A stretch of 64,000 nt of DNA, from positions 4,898,001 through 4,962,000 of the forward strand of contig NC_063016.1 in assembly GCF_020509005.1 (NCBI RefSeq), written 5' to 3'. The notes under the pieces are model-generated. The model worked only from the letters and a program-made list of their open reading frames with translations, was not told the origin of the DNA and did no database searches. Position numbers and translations under genes: made by a program. This document shows, piece by piece, positions 51,982-63,866 of the stretch (position 1 is its first letter; every line of letters starts with the position of its first letter). The stretch is from Fulvia fulva. Lineage: Eukaryota > Ascomycota > Dothideomycetes > Mycosphaerellales > Mycosphaerellaceae.

Positions 51982-52536
51982 GGTGAGGATGTGGAGTGGG
52001 AGTGACGATTGAGAATAGAATTGAGGAGAGGCGTGATGTGGGAAGAGGCGTTTCATGGGATATACAGAGATTCGTAACGTTATGAGAGACGCAGCGTGCA
52101 TCGATTAGGGAAGACTCGAGGTTGAGCTTGAGGGGAGGGCGAAGAGCATGCTGGATTACGAAGGTTATGGGTAGAGGCAGCATCGCAGCTCAATCTGAAT
52201 GAAAGAGAACATTCGACTCAGCATAATGCAATTCGCCACTGGGGTTGTGCGCTGTTGCATGATGCACTGGTTTCGAAAGATGCTACGGCTTCAAGCCACG
52301 ACCTACAAGAACCACGACCCTATCATGCTTTATGCAATCCATCATCATGTTGGTACATCTTTGCCGAGCTATTCACTCACGACACGCCAGAACATGCTCA
52401 CGCTAATTGTTGCTCTATCATGCGCTTCAGTCGCAGATTATTCAATGTTGATCCTGCTCGTCTGCTTCCTTTGCCGGGCTCGTCGCCTGCTGCTGCGACT
52501 GCTCTGTACGCTGATTGCAGCCTCCAAGTCCGCCAT
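51982..52536. other. Intergenic, convergent 3' flanks
   Basis: 555 bp with no supported gene between ATG33 and the next minus-strand gene. Confidence 0.35.
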
Positions 52537-54106
52537 TCAAAGCCTCCTTGAGCCATCGGTCGAGGTTGTACCAGATAGCTCATCCATTTTGGCGGTAAGC
52601 TTCGCCTCTTCGGACAGCGCCATGTGTGTGGCATTATCTTGAGACCACATCTTGTCCAGCCGGAATGGCCCTTGGACGTCGTCTCGGTCTGCTTCAAAGC
52701 CAGGCCGCTCTCTAAAGTTGGAATGGCAGCTGGCTCTGAATGCTCTCGTGGAGGTGCATCGGCGGTAACTTCTGGCGTAGAGAAGACATACTGATCCTCA
52801 ACCCCAGGCCCAAGGATGTCGAGTAGTTCCAGCTTCAGATTGTCCAGTCTGACCTGCTTCTTTGTCTCCTCCCTTACGATACTCGACCTACTGGATAACC
52901 CGGGCTCATTCGCCTCATACCTGGCCTTAAACAGCCGCAGGCGCACATAAGTCTGAAGCTTATCAATCGGAGCAGATCCGACCGTCCAATTTCCATCTCC
53001 TCAGCGGAGTTACGGATCAGCCTGGCAAGGAAGTCCTTCAAGTCTTTGATCTGGTTCCTCAAGTCCCAGGAGTAGCTCTCCATGTCCTTCAACAATCCTT
53101 TGCCTCGAATGGGTAACATGGGACTACACCCGAACGGAACTTTGGCATCTGGGTGGATGTGAAGAGTGTGTGGCAGACCGAGGGATCGATCGAAACACCA
53201 GATGTTGGGTGCAGACTTGGTGGAGCCAGGTGGTGCGTCGGCATGGCCTTTAAGTGGGACGACTGGTCCATGTGGCGTTGGTCGTGTGGTCCCGACTGTA
53301 TCAGGACAGGAGACGGAGATCGTCGAGTAATCCCCTGCCCTCAACGCCACAGAAAGAGCAGGCCAATCGAGGTTAGTAAAGCTCGCTAGGTCCTGGAAAA
53401 CCTTCGCCATACCCACTTCAACCTGCTCCTGAGCCAGGAGACCGCGATTGCTGAGTTGCCATGCTCTCTCAGCTCGGAAAACCTGGCCCTTGTATTGCCC
53501 CAGCTGCTCTACGACATGACTATCGCACTGTAGGAGACGTGCTCCGAAAATCCTTCGCCGCGCTGTGCGAGTGCTAGGAGCTCGTCTATGGCGTCGAGTA
53601 GTTGCTCCCAGTCTACCTTCTCGTCCGAGGAAGCTGGATCAGAGGCAGAGACAGGAAATCCAATTCCGCCGAACTCAGTCGAGGCGGGTTGCGACTCAGC
53701 TGTCACCCAGTCTGGGGAAGGGCTATGCCCTTCGTGACAGCAATCTGGGAAGAAAGGGCTGGAGGTAGGTACAGGTGCAGGTATGTGGGTGGCAGTGGCG
53801 TAGCTTGATATTACTTTGCTGACGATTTCAACGTGCTCACCATGGTAGAGTAGGTGTATGCTGAGATAGATGATCGCCATAACCCCGACCAAGAACGAAC
53901 AAGACCACACTCTGCCCAGCGAAAATGGCAATCAGAATCAGGAGTATTCTCTTGCCTGAACCAAGGGGTTGTATCTTTGACAGCGGCGCCTGTGATCCCG
54001 GTTTGGTGGCATCTTGTTGGTCGCGAGTCACATCACTGGTAGACTCGTGGTGGATGGTAGTCTTAGACGACTCCGCAGAACCTACAAGAGGTGGTCTGCG
54101 AGTCAT
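52537..54106 (-). CDS. Single-pass membrane protein, intron-rich, exon model incomplete
   Basis: Coding signal runs through at least five frame segments on the minus strand. It starts MTRRPPLVGSAESSKTT and has a transmembrane helix (LLILIAIFAGQSVVLFVLG). It continues with DEKVDWEQLLDAIDELLALA, then QLGQYKGQVFRAERAWQLSN and VGMAKVFQDLASFTNLDWPA, then EETKKQVRLDNLKLELLDIL. It ends SQDNATHMALSEEAKL to the stop at 52537. The last junction is convincing: an intron at 52712-52801 (GTATGT ... ACTTTAG) joins VEDQ to ERPGFEADRD in phase. A junction near 52960 can use GTCGGA...GGCCAG (62 bp). Junctions near 53500 and 53850 remain unclear, so frameshift damage is possible there. No family recognised. 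Confidence 0.5.
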
Positions 54107-55250
54107 AGTGTTGGTCTTCGGTGGTCAGTGTTGGCGAGGAAGCGAAGTTGAAAAATGCAGGTACAAATGAAAGAGGCGCTGTTTATGTGGGACGGGGCTA
54201 TCGATTCGTAGCCTGTGCAGCGGAGGTGAATGGATTCCGGCCGTCACTCCACGAGGTGGACTCGCGAGCATGTACGAGGAGCCTTCGGGAGAGAGAAGCC
54301 CGCCGACTAGGGCCTTGTGTCGGTCATCTCGAGGGCTGTCACATGCCAACTAGTGACTGGCCAATGCGTTCATTCCGGGTCCGTGCAGTGGAACATCGTG
54401 TACCGACCTTTTACATAGAGACTAGAGTAGTCCCGCGCATGTCTGCTCGATCGTGAAGATGCATGTCACCGCGCAATGTTTTCGGGCGGACTTTTGGGCA
54501 CTGGATGGGCAAAGAGTCAGGAGAGGGGAGGGAAGCTGTTTAGGAGCCGTCTATGGCATTGTTACTCGATTTGACGCATTCATGTGGTCCAACTGCGGCT
54601 TGGAATGGAGAGTCGATGTCGTACGCATGGCACCTATGTTGATCTTTGGATGCATCGTGCCTGGATTTATTATACGATATCGTGCCATTTGGGTTCAACG
54701 TGCCCTTGCATACGACATGTATGCTTTCAGTCACCTGTCATGTTGATATGCCGTATGTCGTACGTTCCAAGGCCAGTCTGAGGGTTCCCACGTGCTATTG
54801 CTGGTGGTGCGTCAAGAAAGTGGGCTGTGGCGACTTTCTTGGTCTGCACGTGCTGTGAAGCCATGGTATCCCAAACATGGGGAATAACGGGAAGGATTTT
54901 GAGTTGCCTGTCAACGTCATCGCGCCGCATGGAAGGAACGGCTTCACAACGTGGGGGTTAAGCGCGGGCGTAGACATGTGCTGACTTTCAGACGTGATGA
55001 AAGACATCATTCGTCGCAAACGGAAACTGCTGAGCTGTGAGAGGACACGAGAATCTTGAGAATCAAGGCCAGACGACTTACTGTTCATGATGACGGGTCC
55101 CGCGCGTCGCTTAGGTACGGGCAATGCCTTCGGCATAGCAGGAGAGCACGACTGATCGTAATGTAGTGCGGCCGACTCTTTTGTATGACACCTTGCCTTC
55201 TCTTGCTTCGAGCTTGTCGTGACTGACCGAACAGCGTCTGTGATCTCCAG
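54107..55250. other. Intergenic; missing first exon of the isochorismatase gene may lie here
   Basis: 1.1 kb without a recognisable gene. I looked for an exon ending in the family motif (hydrophobic strand followed by D.Q) before a donor and found none. Confidence 0.35.
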
Positions 55251-55808
55251 GAGAAGTTCCGAGGAGCGATCTACGAGTTCGCGAAGGTCGTTGCAACCAC
55301 CCAGAAATTGCTCAAAGCCAGCCAAGCTCTGGACATTCCCGTCTTCGCGACTACACAGCTACGCGCCAAGCTAGGTGAAACATGCCCGGAGCTGGGGCTA
55401 GACGGTCCCGATGGTGTCCAGACCAAGGTCCATGCAGACAAGAGCGCTTTCTCCATGTGGACGCCGGAGGTCCAGAAGGCGTTCAAAGAGCTTGGTAGTG
55501 AGAAGCGAGAGTGTGTGATTGTGGGTATCGAATCGCATATCTGTGTGACACAGACCACGTTGGACCTGCTGAGGGAGGGACACAAGGTGTATGTCATCGC
55601 GGATGGCGTGTCCAGCTGTAATCCTCAGGAGATTCCCATTGCTTTGGACAGGCTGAGAGCTGAGGGTGCTGTCGTTACCAGCTCGGAGAGCTTCCTGTAC
55701 GAGTGCATGGGCGACGCCGGCATTGCCCAGTTCAAGGACATGTCGAAGCTCGTCAAAGAGTACAGCGGGAAGACGAAGGAAGGCTTGCAGGCGTTAAGCA
55801 AGTTCTAA
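55251..55808 (+). CDS. Isochorismatase-like hydrolase, 5' exon not found
   Basis: The sequence after the acceptor TGATCTCCAG|GAGAAG encodes EKFRGAIYEFAKVV, DIPVFATTQLRAKLGETCPE, then ADKSAFSMW and the catalytic VGIESHICVTQTTLDLL, ending at 55808 (185 aa). The Lys of the DKSAFS block and the nucleophilic Cys of SHICVTQT are present. The catalytic Asp normally sits in the first strand (V.D.Q) just before 'EKFR', in an exon upstream that I could not find. So either exon 1 is short and diverged, or the gene is 5'-truncated. Similar proteins (ISOC1/2, YcaC type) are hydrolases of unknown substrate, some mitochondrial. Confidence 0.75.
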   Translation, partial: EKFRGAIYEFAKVVATTQKLLKASQALDIPVFATTQLRAKLGETCPELGLDGPDGVQTKVHADKSAFSMWTPEVQKAFKELGSEKRECVIVGIESHICVTQTTLDLLREGHKVYVIADGVSSCNPQEIPIALDRLRAEGAVVTSSESFLYECMGDAGIAQFKDMSKLVKEYSGKTKEGLQALSKF

Positions 55809-56978
55809 GGAATGGCAATCGACACGCGATGACCATCTATCCTGAGGTTGGGTATGGCTGACTGTGTACCGCGCTGAGTGTTGCACGAAGCGAGGCAGCC
55901 CGTACAAAGCGGCCGGAGCAGGTGTACCTTGATATAGTTCCAAGTCAGCCAAATCAGCCCGGAGCCAGGACCTTTGTTTCCCCTTTCAGCTGAATCGTGT
56001 TCCACGTGCGTGTCAGCAGCCACGCGCCAGGGCACAAACCGCGGTGTGCAAAGACGAGGCAGAACGTGTCCGCAAGGTAATAAGTTGTGCATGATGGCGG
56101 CGGCATGTCTGTGCCGAGTAAGTGCTGTTCTCCTGAGCAAGCGTTTCAAGTACTCGAGAGTAGGCGAGAGTAAAGCTTTAGCGCGCAACCCTGTTTGGTG
56201 TGGTGATGGGCGGGAGAATTGGAATAGGGACATTGACGTACATGGCACGATCGGATCACCGCATACAGCAGTACAGTCAGTCGTCGCCAGTCAGTGAGAA
56301 GTGCATGATGAGGGTGACTGCTGTTTAGCGCCTGGACGGTGTTTGAAATTGGCTTGCCGTAGAACTATTGTCTAGCCCCGGACTTTGTTCGCGTGCACTG
56401 CACTGATCTTTGGGCGACCCTTCGTGGGATGTGCTACTGCTTGCCACCCACAGCCAGAAGCGCCGTCCGAGATCCCATCATCATCAGCATCAGTGTACAG
56501 AGTCGAGTTGCTTGGGTCAAGCTTGGAAGAAGGTCGAAGAACGGGCGAGCGTGTGCAGCACCCCAGGCTGTTTCGGCAGTGCCACCCGTCGACACGAGCG
56601 CGACGCTCCCCAATTGGCACTGACACCTTTTGCTGCTGCTGTTCTCGCTCTCTGCACGTCTGCCGCCCAAGACACGCCCAGTGCCAGTACCACCTACACT
56701 ACTCCTCCGCTGCATCGCCACCAGCACGACCCCATCAGGCACCGCGCACCGCACCGCACCGCGCAGCAACTTGGAACCTCACGCACACGCACACTCCTAC
56801 AGTCTCCACCTGCAGCACAACCAGGGACCTGCTTTCCTCACTCCCTCGCCCTGACTGGCCACGCCTTCTTGCTTCTGCTGCGAGCACGTCGCACCCATCC
56901 CAATGGGCATCTGCTCGTGACACGGCAAACGACGCAGACCACGCACATTGCTACCAACACCACCCGCCGCCGCCAGTG
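55809..56978. other. Intergenic / long 5' leader of the Cid1-type gene
   Basis: 1.17 kb. From about 56600 the plus strand is CT/CAC-rich (CGCACACTCCTACAGTCTCC), as in long fungal leaders. A frame open with the downstream gene exists but lacks coding character. Confidence 0.4.
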
Positions 56979-59900
56979 ATGGCGGGCCTACCCAACGGCA
57001 CCAACCGACTCGATCTCTCTCGTCCCGCCGTACAATCACAAGCCAGCAACTCAGTCCCCTCGACGCCCTTTCAGAAACCGCGCGATCTCAGCCGGAGATT
57101 CTCCCGCTCACCATCGCCTAATCGCGGCCTCAGTAACCAGTCGCCGCATTCCGTCGCTTCGGAGGCAATAGGTGGGAATGGCCGTGCTCACAGAGGCGCA
57201 CCCGTCGTGTGCAAGTTCGAGAGCGGCGAGGAGTTTAGGAAACGCCGGATGCCGTATGTCGACGGTGGCGACCAGGAGCTGAGCCCACCGAAGAAGGAGC
57301 CAAAGAAGACGCTGAATCCAGATGAGCGGGACAAGCTGAGTGGGGACATGCGCGAGCTTTATGACCGGTTACTGCCATCGCAAGAGAGTGAAGAGCGAAG
57401 GACCAAGCTGGTGCCCAAGCTGGATCGAATACTGAACGACGAATGGCCCGGGAACGACATTCGCGTGAACGTCTTCGGGTCATCAGGGAACATGCTGAGC
57501 TCGACAGACTCAGATGTGGACATCTGCATCACGACGACACTGAAGAAGCTGGATCCAATGCACTCATTAGCTGCACTTTTGCACAAACGTACGTTGATGG
57601 ATCGCATGGCCTCTCGGTTGTGGATGCGGGACTGACTTGATGTTAGATGGCATGGAGAAGATTGTCTGTCGTGCTGCCGCGAAGGTACCCATTGTGAAAG
57701 CTTGGGATCCAGAGTTGCAGCTCGCGATTGACATTAATGTGAATAACCCACTCGCACTACAGAACACCCGCATGATCAGGACATATGTACAGCTCGACGA
57801 CAGAGTGCGCCCCTTGGCAAAGATCATCAAGTATTGGACTAAGCGTCGAATACTGAATGATGCTGGTGAGTGAACTGATATAGGAAATGAAATGATTTTA
57901 CTAAATCCATTGGCAGCATACGGTGGCACGATAAGCTCATACACTTGGATTTGCATGATCATCAACTTCTTGCAAAGACGCAAACCGCCCATATTACCTT
58001 CGCTACAGAAAATCGTTGATCGACGGCGAAAGAACGAATCTGGCGAAGAGTCTACGTTTGCCGACGATATCGATGCCCTAAAAGGATTTGGTGACGCCAA
58101 CAAGGAGTCTTTGGGAGAGCTGCTCTTTCAGTTCTTCCGACATTATGGCTACGAGTTCAGCTACTCTACGCATGTCATCTCCGTGCGTGAAGGACGACTG
58201 GTAGAAAGGAAGGAAAAAGGATGGGCTGCCAGCGACTTTCACAACAAGGAGTCTCGAGCTAGTATCTGTGTGGAAGAACCTTTCACTGTTGATAGGAACC
58301 TGGGCAATTCTGCGGATATCTATGCGTGGCACGGCATTCATACCGAGATCCGACGAGCATTCGAACTGCTGGAAGATGGCCTCCAGCTGGAAAAATGCTG
58401 CGAGCAATATGTGTTTCCCAAAGAGGAGAAACCTATATTTCAGAAGCCACCACCCAAGCCGAAACCGACCTTGACCAGGAGTGCGTCACAATCTGGACAG
58501 AACAACCGCGAGCCTGGGACAGGAAGATCGAGGAAAGCGAATCGAAATCAGTCATCACAGAGAGCCGGTGGGCGAAGAGCGTCTAGCGGAGCCTCTTTCA
58601 GCAACCAGCGCATCGGACTGCCGTTCAGTCCACCAATGGGCGCCGCTCATGGCGACTACTTCCAAGCCAGAGGAACTTTGCACGAACAGCTGGCACAGCA
58701 ATACCAGATACTCCAGGCACAAGAGAAAGCTCTCATGCAACAGCTTGCGCAACAGCAGCATACGCAGACTCAGGGGAGAAAGGGAGATCCGGCCGGCTCC
58801 GGCTCTCCTCGACCCAGGCCCCATATGAATGGACTTCCGAGTCCTCGAATAATGGACCACCCGCCCCAGACAGCACCTTTACTGCCTGGTTACCCATATC
58901 ACTACCCAGCGCGATATCCGCCTCCTTCCCCCATGTCCCAAGCACGATCGCGGGAAGGCACAAATACAAACCCTCCTTCACCGGCGCTCTCAGCAGCCAT
59001 GCCAGCGCTGCGTCGCCAAGTGCATCGAGCATCCCTTCCTGATGCATCAGCGAGCTCGATAAGGTCACAGTCGCAGCCAGGCCGCCCAATGCAGCATCCT
59101 CTCGCCCTGCAGCAGCAGATTCATCCAGGCTACGACGTTACTGGCGCTCTTGGTGCACATTACCAAAGCATAAGATCAGCTTCCCAAATGTATCAGCCAG
59201 GACAGCCGGGGTTGCCGATGCCATTTGCACCATACTCCGCTGGACCTTACCCAGGAGTGCCCTCTATGGAGCATGTTGGCCCGAAGGAATATGTTGGGTA
59301 CTATGTCTCACCACAGCTCGGGCCTCAGTACGCCGGTGCGGGCCAGATGCAGCCGCCGCAAATGACGCTGCAAAATCCGCCGACGAGGCAAAGAAGGGTT
59401 ACGCCCGATCTCATGCCGCCGCTTGTCAACGATCGGCACAGCTCACGCTCACCATCACCACTTGGACAGGCTAGAAGTTACGCAGTCCCGGGCGATCGGA
59501 GATCCAGTCAACCTCTGGCTATGAGCATACAGAGCCCAGGCTCGATGACTCACTCAATACCGACGCTGCCACCTATACCGGCGCTACCTGCGCCCGTCCT
59601 GCCTATAGCACCGGCACATGTGGACACTGGAGGACCGCTTATTGTGAATGGCTCAACCAGCTCTCATCTGCCACAACAGATTCCCAGGGCCAATGGAAGC
59701 TCAGAAGTGGATCATCGTGCATACCATGACCCGGCTCCGATCATTCAGCAAGAAGAAGCGTATGTGCCGCGGCCACTTCCTCTGCGGACGAACCTCGATC
59801 GGTCTGCACCTGAACAAATGTTGTCCATGGAAAGGAGAACAACATCTCCGTTGCAGTCACCAACGTGCGGCACAAAGCCAGATCGAGGCCTGATGTTGTC

Positions 59901-60381
59901 GCCCAATGGCTTGACGCCGCATGTGAACGGCGTCAACGGCCATTTACATGAAAGCACATCACTCAGTGCCGCTCCACTCCTGTCGCCGGTTGCTGAGCTT
60001 CGAACACCGTCGCCAACCCGCTCGCGTGGCTTCGATACATACGAATCACCTGAGGCCAATGGCGGGCTTTTCAAAGCGGCCAAGATTGCCAACGCGAAGC
60101 AAGTCGCTAAAGAAGTCGTCAACGAGAACCAAGCGCCTCACGAGCCTTTCAAGCATGAAAGACAGGGTAGCGCATCGATTATGGCCGAGAGCAGACCTTC
60201 TGCGGCCACTAAAGAGTCGGAGCCAAAAAGCGCACTCCAGACTGTTACGAATCAAAGTTCTTGGCAGCAGGTACCCAAAAAGACCCACAGAAAGAGCAAA
60301 TCTATGGCTGGATCGAAGTCTGCTAACGGCTTTGGCGGCCAGCCTTTGCCCGCGAATGAGTCTGAACGAAAAGGAGGCTAA
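56979..60381 (+). CDS. Cid1-family non-canonical poly(A)/poly(U) polymerase
   Basis: Three exons, 56979-57588, 57647-57865 and 57917-60381 (introns 58 and 51 bp; TACTAAA branch in the second), give 1097 aa. It adds nucleotides to RNA 3' ends. The nucleotidyltransferase core is GSSG (167-170), the acid pair D179 and D181 (SDSDVDICI-type; here SSTDSDVDICIT), and the third Asp D232 (LAIDINVNN). The central domain continues IRTYVQLDDRVRPLAKIIKYW, then across the junction AYGGTISSYTWICMIINFLQ. The PAP-associated block is NSADIYAWHGIHTEIRRAFE. The remaining about 650 residues are Pro/Gln/Ser-rich and disordered (QQLAQQQHTQ; PMPFAPYSAGPYPG). They end in a basic KKTHRKSKSMAGSKSANG, likely RNA-binding or regulatory. 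The start at 56979 is the first ATG giving this frame after the CT-rich leader. Confidence 0.92.
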
Positions 60382-61465
60382 AGCGACGGGCTCGTGCACA
60401 CTGGAGACAAGCTACGTGGCATCAGCCGTCACTCACTCATCATACATATCCTCGGAGATCCAGGACGTACTTCAGGCAGAGTTGATATACCCGGCCACGC
60501 TCACATTGCCATGCGGCGGTGCCGCTTCCATTGATTGAGCGATGCCAAGACGGGACCTCATGTCGTTCATTTCGAGTCGGAAGAAGGGGTATGGCCAGAC
60601 GACATGGGATCGTTGTGCATGTTCGGTCTGGACTAAGCTCAGGTACTCAGCCTACGTGGCCTCAGCTTCCACGCTATACCGCAAGCGGGCGCGAAGACGC
60701 ACCTGCGCTTTGGCAGCCTGTACTTGTTCCTATTGGGCAACGAAGCGAGCTTGCGTCAGGGGTTTTGATAGGCTGAGATTAGGTCTGGACTTGGCCAGCC
60801 AGGATTCATGACGTGGAGTAAGCAGGACACGGGGCAATGTCGGGGTCGATTAGATTGTGTGACAAGAGGGCACAGGGGCTGCGGACTGACACAGCAGCGA
60901 GGCGCGGAACTGATGTACTGTACGACTCGAGCATCGATGAGAGGTGTGGAGCCATTGCGGTTGTAAAGGTAGCCCCCAAGGTGGGTGAGCTGTGAATGTC
61001 ATTATTTGTAGCCAACTGCTGAACGCAGTATTGGGCGAACTTGGACTCCATGTTACTTGACTTTGTGTCACAGTCTCTCATCGGTGCACATATGTGCATG
61101 ACAGGTCAAGGTCGGGTACCCGTCATACATGTCGGTGCATGTGATGAAGCATGCGTTTTCGGATAGATCCGTCTCGTACCAAGATCTGAGCCGCAGCAGC
61201 CTGCAGGGATGAGTCCACGGAGCGCGTCACGAGGCACGGACTCTTGGTCAACGCGCTTCCGTGTTGCTCGTGACACCACTGTCTCGTTACCTACAACGAT
61301 CACGATGCGTCCTGTTCCAAGCGTCACTTGACACACTAGCCGACGAGACAATATGGCTAGCAGTCACGCAACATTCCTGATACCACCTGCGTGAGGCCTT
61401 TGAACCTCGACCCCGATCTCAACCATTCTCAACAACCCCGAACGAATCGAATCAACCACATCGCC
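60382..61465. other. Intergenic, no gene seen
   Basis: 1.08 kb between the Cid1-type gene and the nucleoside transporter, both on the plus strand. Overlapping short ORFs on both strands have no domain signature. Confidence 0.4.
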
Positions 61466-62836
61466 ATGGAGCGTATCCGTCGCCTATGGCGAGGCGAACA
61501 GGAGCAAGAATATGAGCCTCTATCGCACAGCGAGCTCTCCGAGTCAAGAGAAAGCCTACCCACAACAACACAAACTGGACGCACCGGCTTCCACTACATC
61601 GAATATGCCATCTTCCTCCTCCTGGGCATCTCCATGCTCTGGGCCTGGAACATGTTCCTCGCCGCCGGTCCCTACTTCCAGCACCGCTTCCGCTCCTCTC
61701 CCTGGATCTCCGAGAACTTTCAGGCCGCGGAGATTTCCGTGTCGACCATTACGAATCTCGGGAGTATGCTGGTTTTGACACGCATGCAGGCGGGCGCGAG
61801 TTATCCTAGGAGGATTGTGGTGAGTTTGGGGATCAATATGGTGGTGTTTTCGCTGCTTGCGGCGAGTACGGCGCTTGAGGCTACGCCGGGGGTGTATTTT
61901 GGGTTTCTTATGGGGATGATGTTTTTGACGAGTTTGGCGACGGGGTTCTGTCAGAATGGGGTTTTTGCGTTTGTGGCTGGGTTTGGAGAGATGAAGTATA
62001 CGCAGGGGATTATGACGGGGCAGGCGGTGGCTGGTGTGTTGCCTTGTGTTGCGCAGATTGTATCGGTGCTGTCGTTTCAAGGAGGAGATGGGGATTCTCG
62101 TGAGCCGCCGTCGCATGACCAGCCGCCTGGACCGCCTCCGGTGAAATGGACTGCGGCGCTCGCCTATTTCATTACTGCGACGGCGATATCAGTGGCTACG
62201 CTTTTCGCTTTTTCGGTATTGCTGGCTAGGAATCGTCAGCCGAAGAAATTGCAGAATGGGAATACACCTGACGACACTGGCGACAGCGAAGGTCGCAAAT
62301 CAATACCGCTACTCTACCTACTTCGCAAACTGATCTGGCTGGCAAGCGGAGTGTTCGTGACATTCGCAGTCACTATGGTCTTCCCGGTCTTCACCCAGCG
62401 CATCGTCTCTGTGCGACCGCCGCAGGATCAGCCGCCGATCTTACAGCCAGCCAGCTTCATACCACTGGCGCTGTTGTTCTGGAACATGGGCGATCTGGCT
62501 GGCAGGATGATCACTGCAGTGCCTTCGCTCTCGCTGACTCGACGGCCGCGTCTGGTGTTCGTAATGGCACTTTTACGCATTGTGTGGGTCGGAGGATACC
62601 ACCTATGCAATATCCGGGGCGAGGGAGCGATCGTCAACAGCGACTTCTTCTATCTGGTGGTGATCCAGCTGTTGTTTGGAATGTCCAATGGCTACCTTGG
62701 CAGTACCTGCATGATCGCCGCTGGGGAGTGGGTCGAGGATGAGGAAAGAGAGGCAGCTGGAGGATTCATGGGATTGTGCCTGGTCGCTGGGTTGACTGTA
62801 GGAAGTTTGCTGAGCTTCTTCATCACTGGCACTTGA
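61466..62836 (+). CDS. Equilibrative nucleoside transporter (ENT family)
   Basis: 456 aa from MERIRRLWRGEQEQEYEPL. It has about 11 hydrophobic segments. Motifs of the SLC29/ENT family are FLLLGISMLWAWNMFLAA in helix 1, FGFLMGMMFLTSLATGFCQN, the 'G..QA.AG..P' stretch (MTGQAVAGVLPCVAQI), and the helix-8/9 pattern FWNMGDLAGRMIT with the conserved Asp-x-x-Gly-Arg. A disordered Pro/Gly loop (SREPPSHDQPPGPPPVKW) separates helices 6 and 7. The family moves nucleosides across plasma or vacuolar membranes (yeast Fun26 is vacuolar), and an N-terminal acidic/Leu region could be a sorting signal. One exon. Confidence 0.9.
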   Translation: MERIRRLWRGEQEQEYEPLSHSELSESRESLPTTTQTGRTGFHYIEYAIFLLLGISMLWAWNMFLAAGPYFQHRFRSSPWISENFQAAEISVSTITNLGSMLVLTRMQAGASYPRRIVVSLGINMVVFSLLAASTALEATPGVYFGFLMGMMFLTSLATGFCQNGVFAFVAGFGEMKYTQGIMTGQAVAGVLPCVAQIVSVLSFQGGDGDSREPPSHDQPPGPPPVKWTAALAYFITATAISVATLFAFSVLLARNRQPKKLQNGNTPDDTGDSEGRKSIPLLYLLRKLIWLASGVFVTFAVTMVFPVFTQRIVSVRPPQDQPPILQPASFIPLALLFWNMGDLAGRMITAVPSLSLTRRPRLVFVMALLRIVWVGGYHLCNIRGEGAIVNSDFFYLVVIQLLFGMSNGYLGSTCMIAAGEWVEDEEREAAGGFMGLCLVAGLTVGSLLSFFITGT

Positions 62837-62876
62837 AAGGTTGCACCTATAGCATAAAGCTAGAGTGATAATTGTA

Positions 62877-63866
62877 TCACGAGCCTAACGAGTCAAACAC
62901 CCTCACCAGACTCATCGCACACGTCGCCGCAGCTCCTCCCACCAGCATCATCTGCACGCCAGCCCTGGTCCCTGCCCAAACGTTCTTCCCTCCATGCCAT
63001 CCGGACACGAAGCATGTCTTGCAATACCCGAACGCGAACAAGCTCACGGCCATGAAGACGAACGACCACCACAGCGCCAACATCACCTCATCTTGCCCTA
63101 CCATGAAGTATGGAAGTAGTGGAAGCAAGCCTCCAAGGAAGTACCCACACGCTATCGTCAACCCACTCGTCACCGCCCTCGTCGCCGCCGGTTCTGGCGT
63201 GTTATGCCGGAAGTGCATGAGAAACTGCACCAAATGCGGAGATTTCGATAAATGGTACGTCAGATCCTCAGACAAGGCCGGGGGAAGATCATAGGGTTCA
63301 AGGATGTCTCGTATCGAAGTCACTGCGTCCACGGACCCGTACGCGACTCCTTTGCGCGTATCGTTCAGCGTCGCTGTGTAAGATTCTTCTTCACTTTTCG
63401 CGGCGAGGTAGCCACCTAAGCCCATGGAAATCGCGCCGGCGGTGAGTTCGGCCATCCCGGCGAAGATTACGACGCGCGTTGATGAGAGGGTTGAGAGGCC
63501 GGCTGTGAGGGCGAAGCGGATGGTTAGGCCGTCTGAGAGGCCGATTATGACGTCGGAGATGATTCTTGGGTCGAGGCGGGAGGAGGGGTTGGGGGGTTGG
63601 GAGGAGGAGGAGTTGGGGAAGAGGGTGCTGGTGCTGGATTGGGATTCGATGTCGGATGAGAAGCGCTCTTTTGAGGGTGGTTCTTCTGAGCTTGTGCGGG
63701 ATTTGGGGAGGCGCTTTGGGGGTGTTGGGCGGCGGGAGCGGGAGAGGAGGTTGGAGATCCAGTGGGATATGGAATCTGAGTTGCTTCTTGTTCTGTGGTC
63801 GGGGAAAGCTGTGGTGTCGGAGGAGGAGTCGTAGGAGAGCATTTCGGTAGTGTAGCGTTCTCTCAT
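62877..63866 (-). CDS. CCC1/VIT-type vacuolar iron/manganese transporter
   Basis: 329 aa from the ATG at 63866 (MRERYTTEMLSYDSS). The longer open frame to 63974 begins with TTG, not ATG. The N-terminal third is Ser/Pro-rich and disordered. The membrane part begins IISDVIIGLSDGLTIRFALT, the first helix with its conserved Asp, then AGMAELTAGAISMGLGGYLA with the AGAISMGxGxYLA signature. The amphipathic metal-binding stretch is around RDILEPYDLPPALSEDL, and there are three further helices. CCC1/VIT proteins load iron or manganese into the vacuole. The stop at 62877 is 41 bp from the convergent ENT stop. A 5' UTR intron (GTAGGA...TTTCAG) is possible just upstream. Confidence 0.88.
   Translation of the reverse strand: MRERYTTEMLSYDSSSDTTAFPDHRTRSNSDSISHWISNLLSRSRRPTPPKRLPKSRTSSEEPPSKERFSSDIESQSSTSTLFPNSSSSQPPNPSSRLDPRIISDVIIGLSDGLTIRFALTAGLSTLSSTRVVIFAGMAELTAGAISMGLGGYLAAKSEEESYTATLNDTRKGVAYGSVDAVTSIRDILEPYDLPPALSEDLTYHLSKSPHLVQFLMHFRHNTPEPAATRAVTSGLTIACGYFLGGLLPLLPYFMVGQDEVMLALWWSFVFMAVSLFAFGYCKTCFVSGWHGGKNVWAGTRAGVQMMLVGGAAATCAMSLVRVFDSLGS

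Noticed and set aside
52537..54106. Calling the whole gene a pseudogene with four frameshifts
   Set aside because: At least one apparent shift is explained by a good GTATGT-AG intron in phase, and another has an acceptable intron, so damage is not proved.
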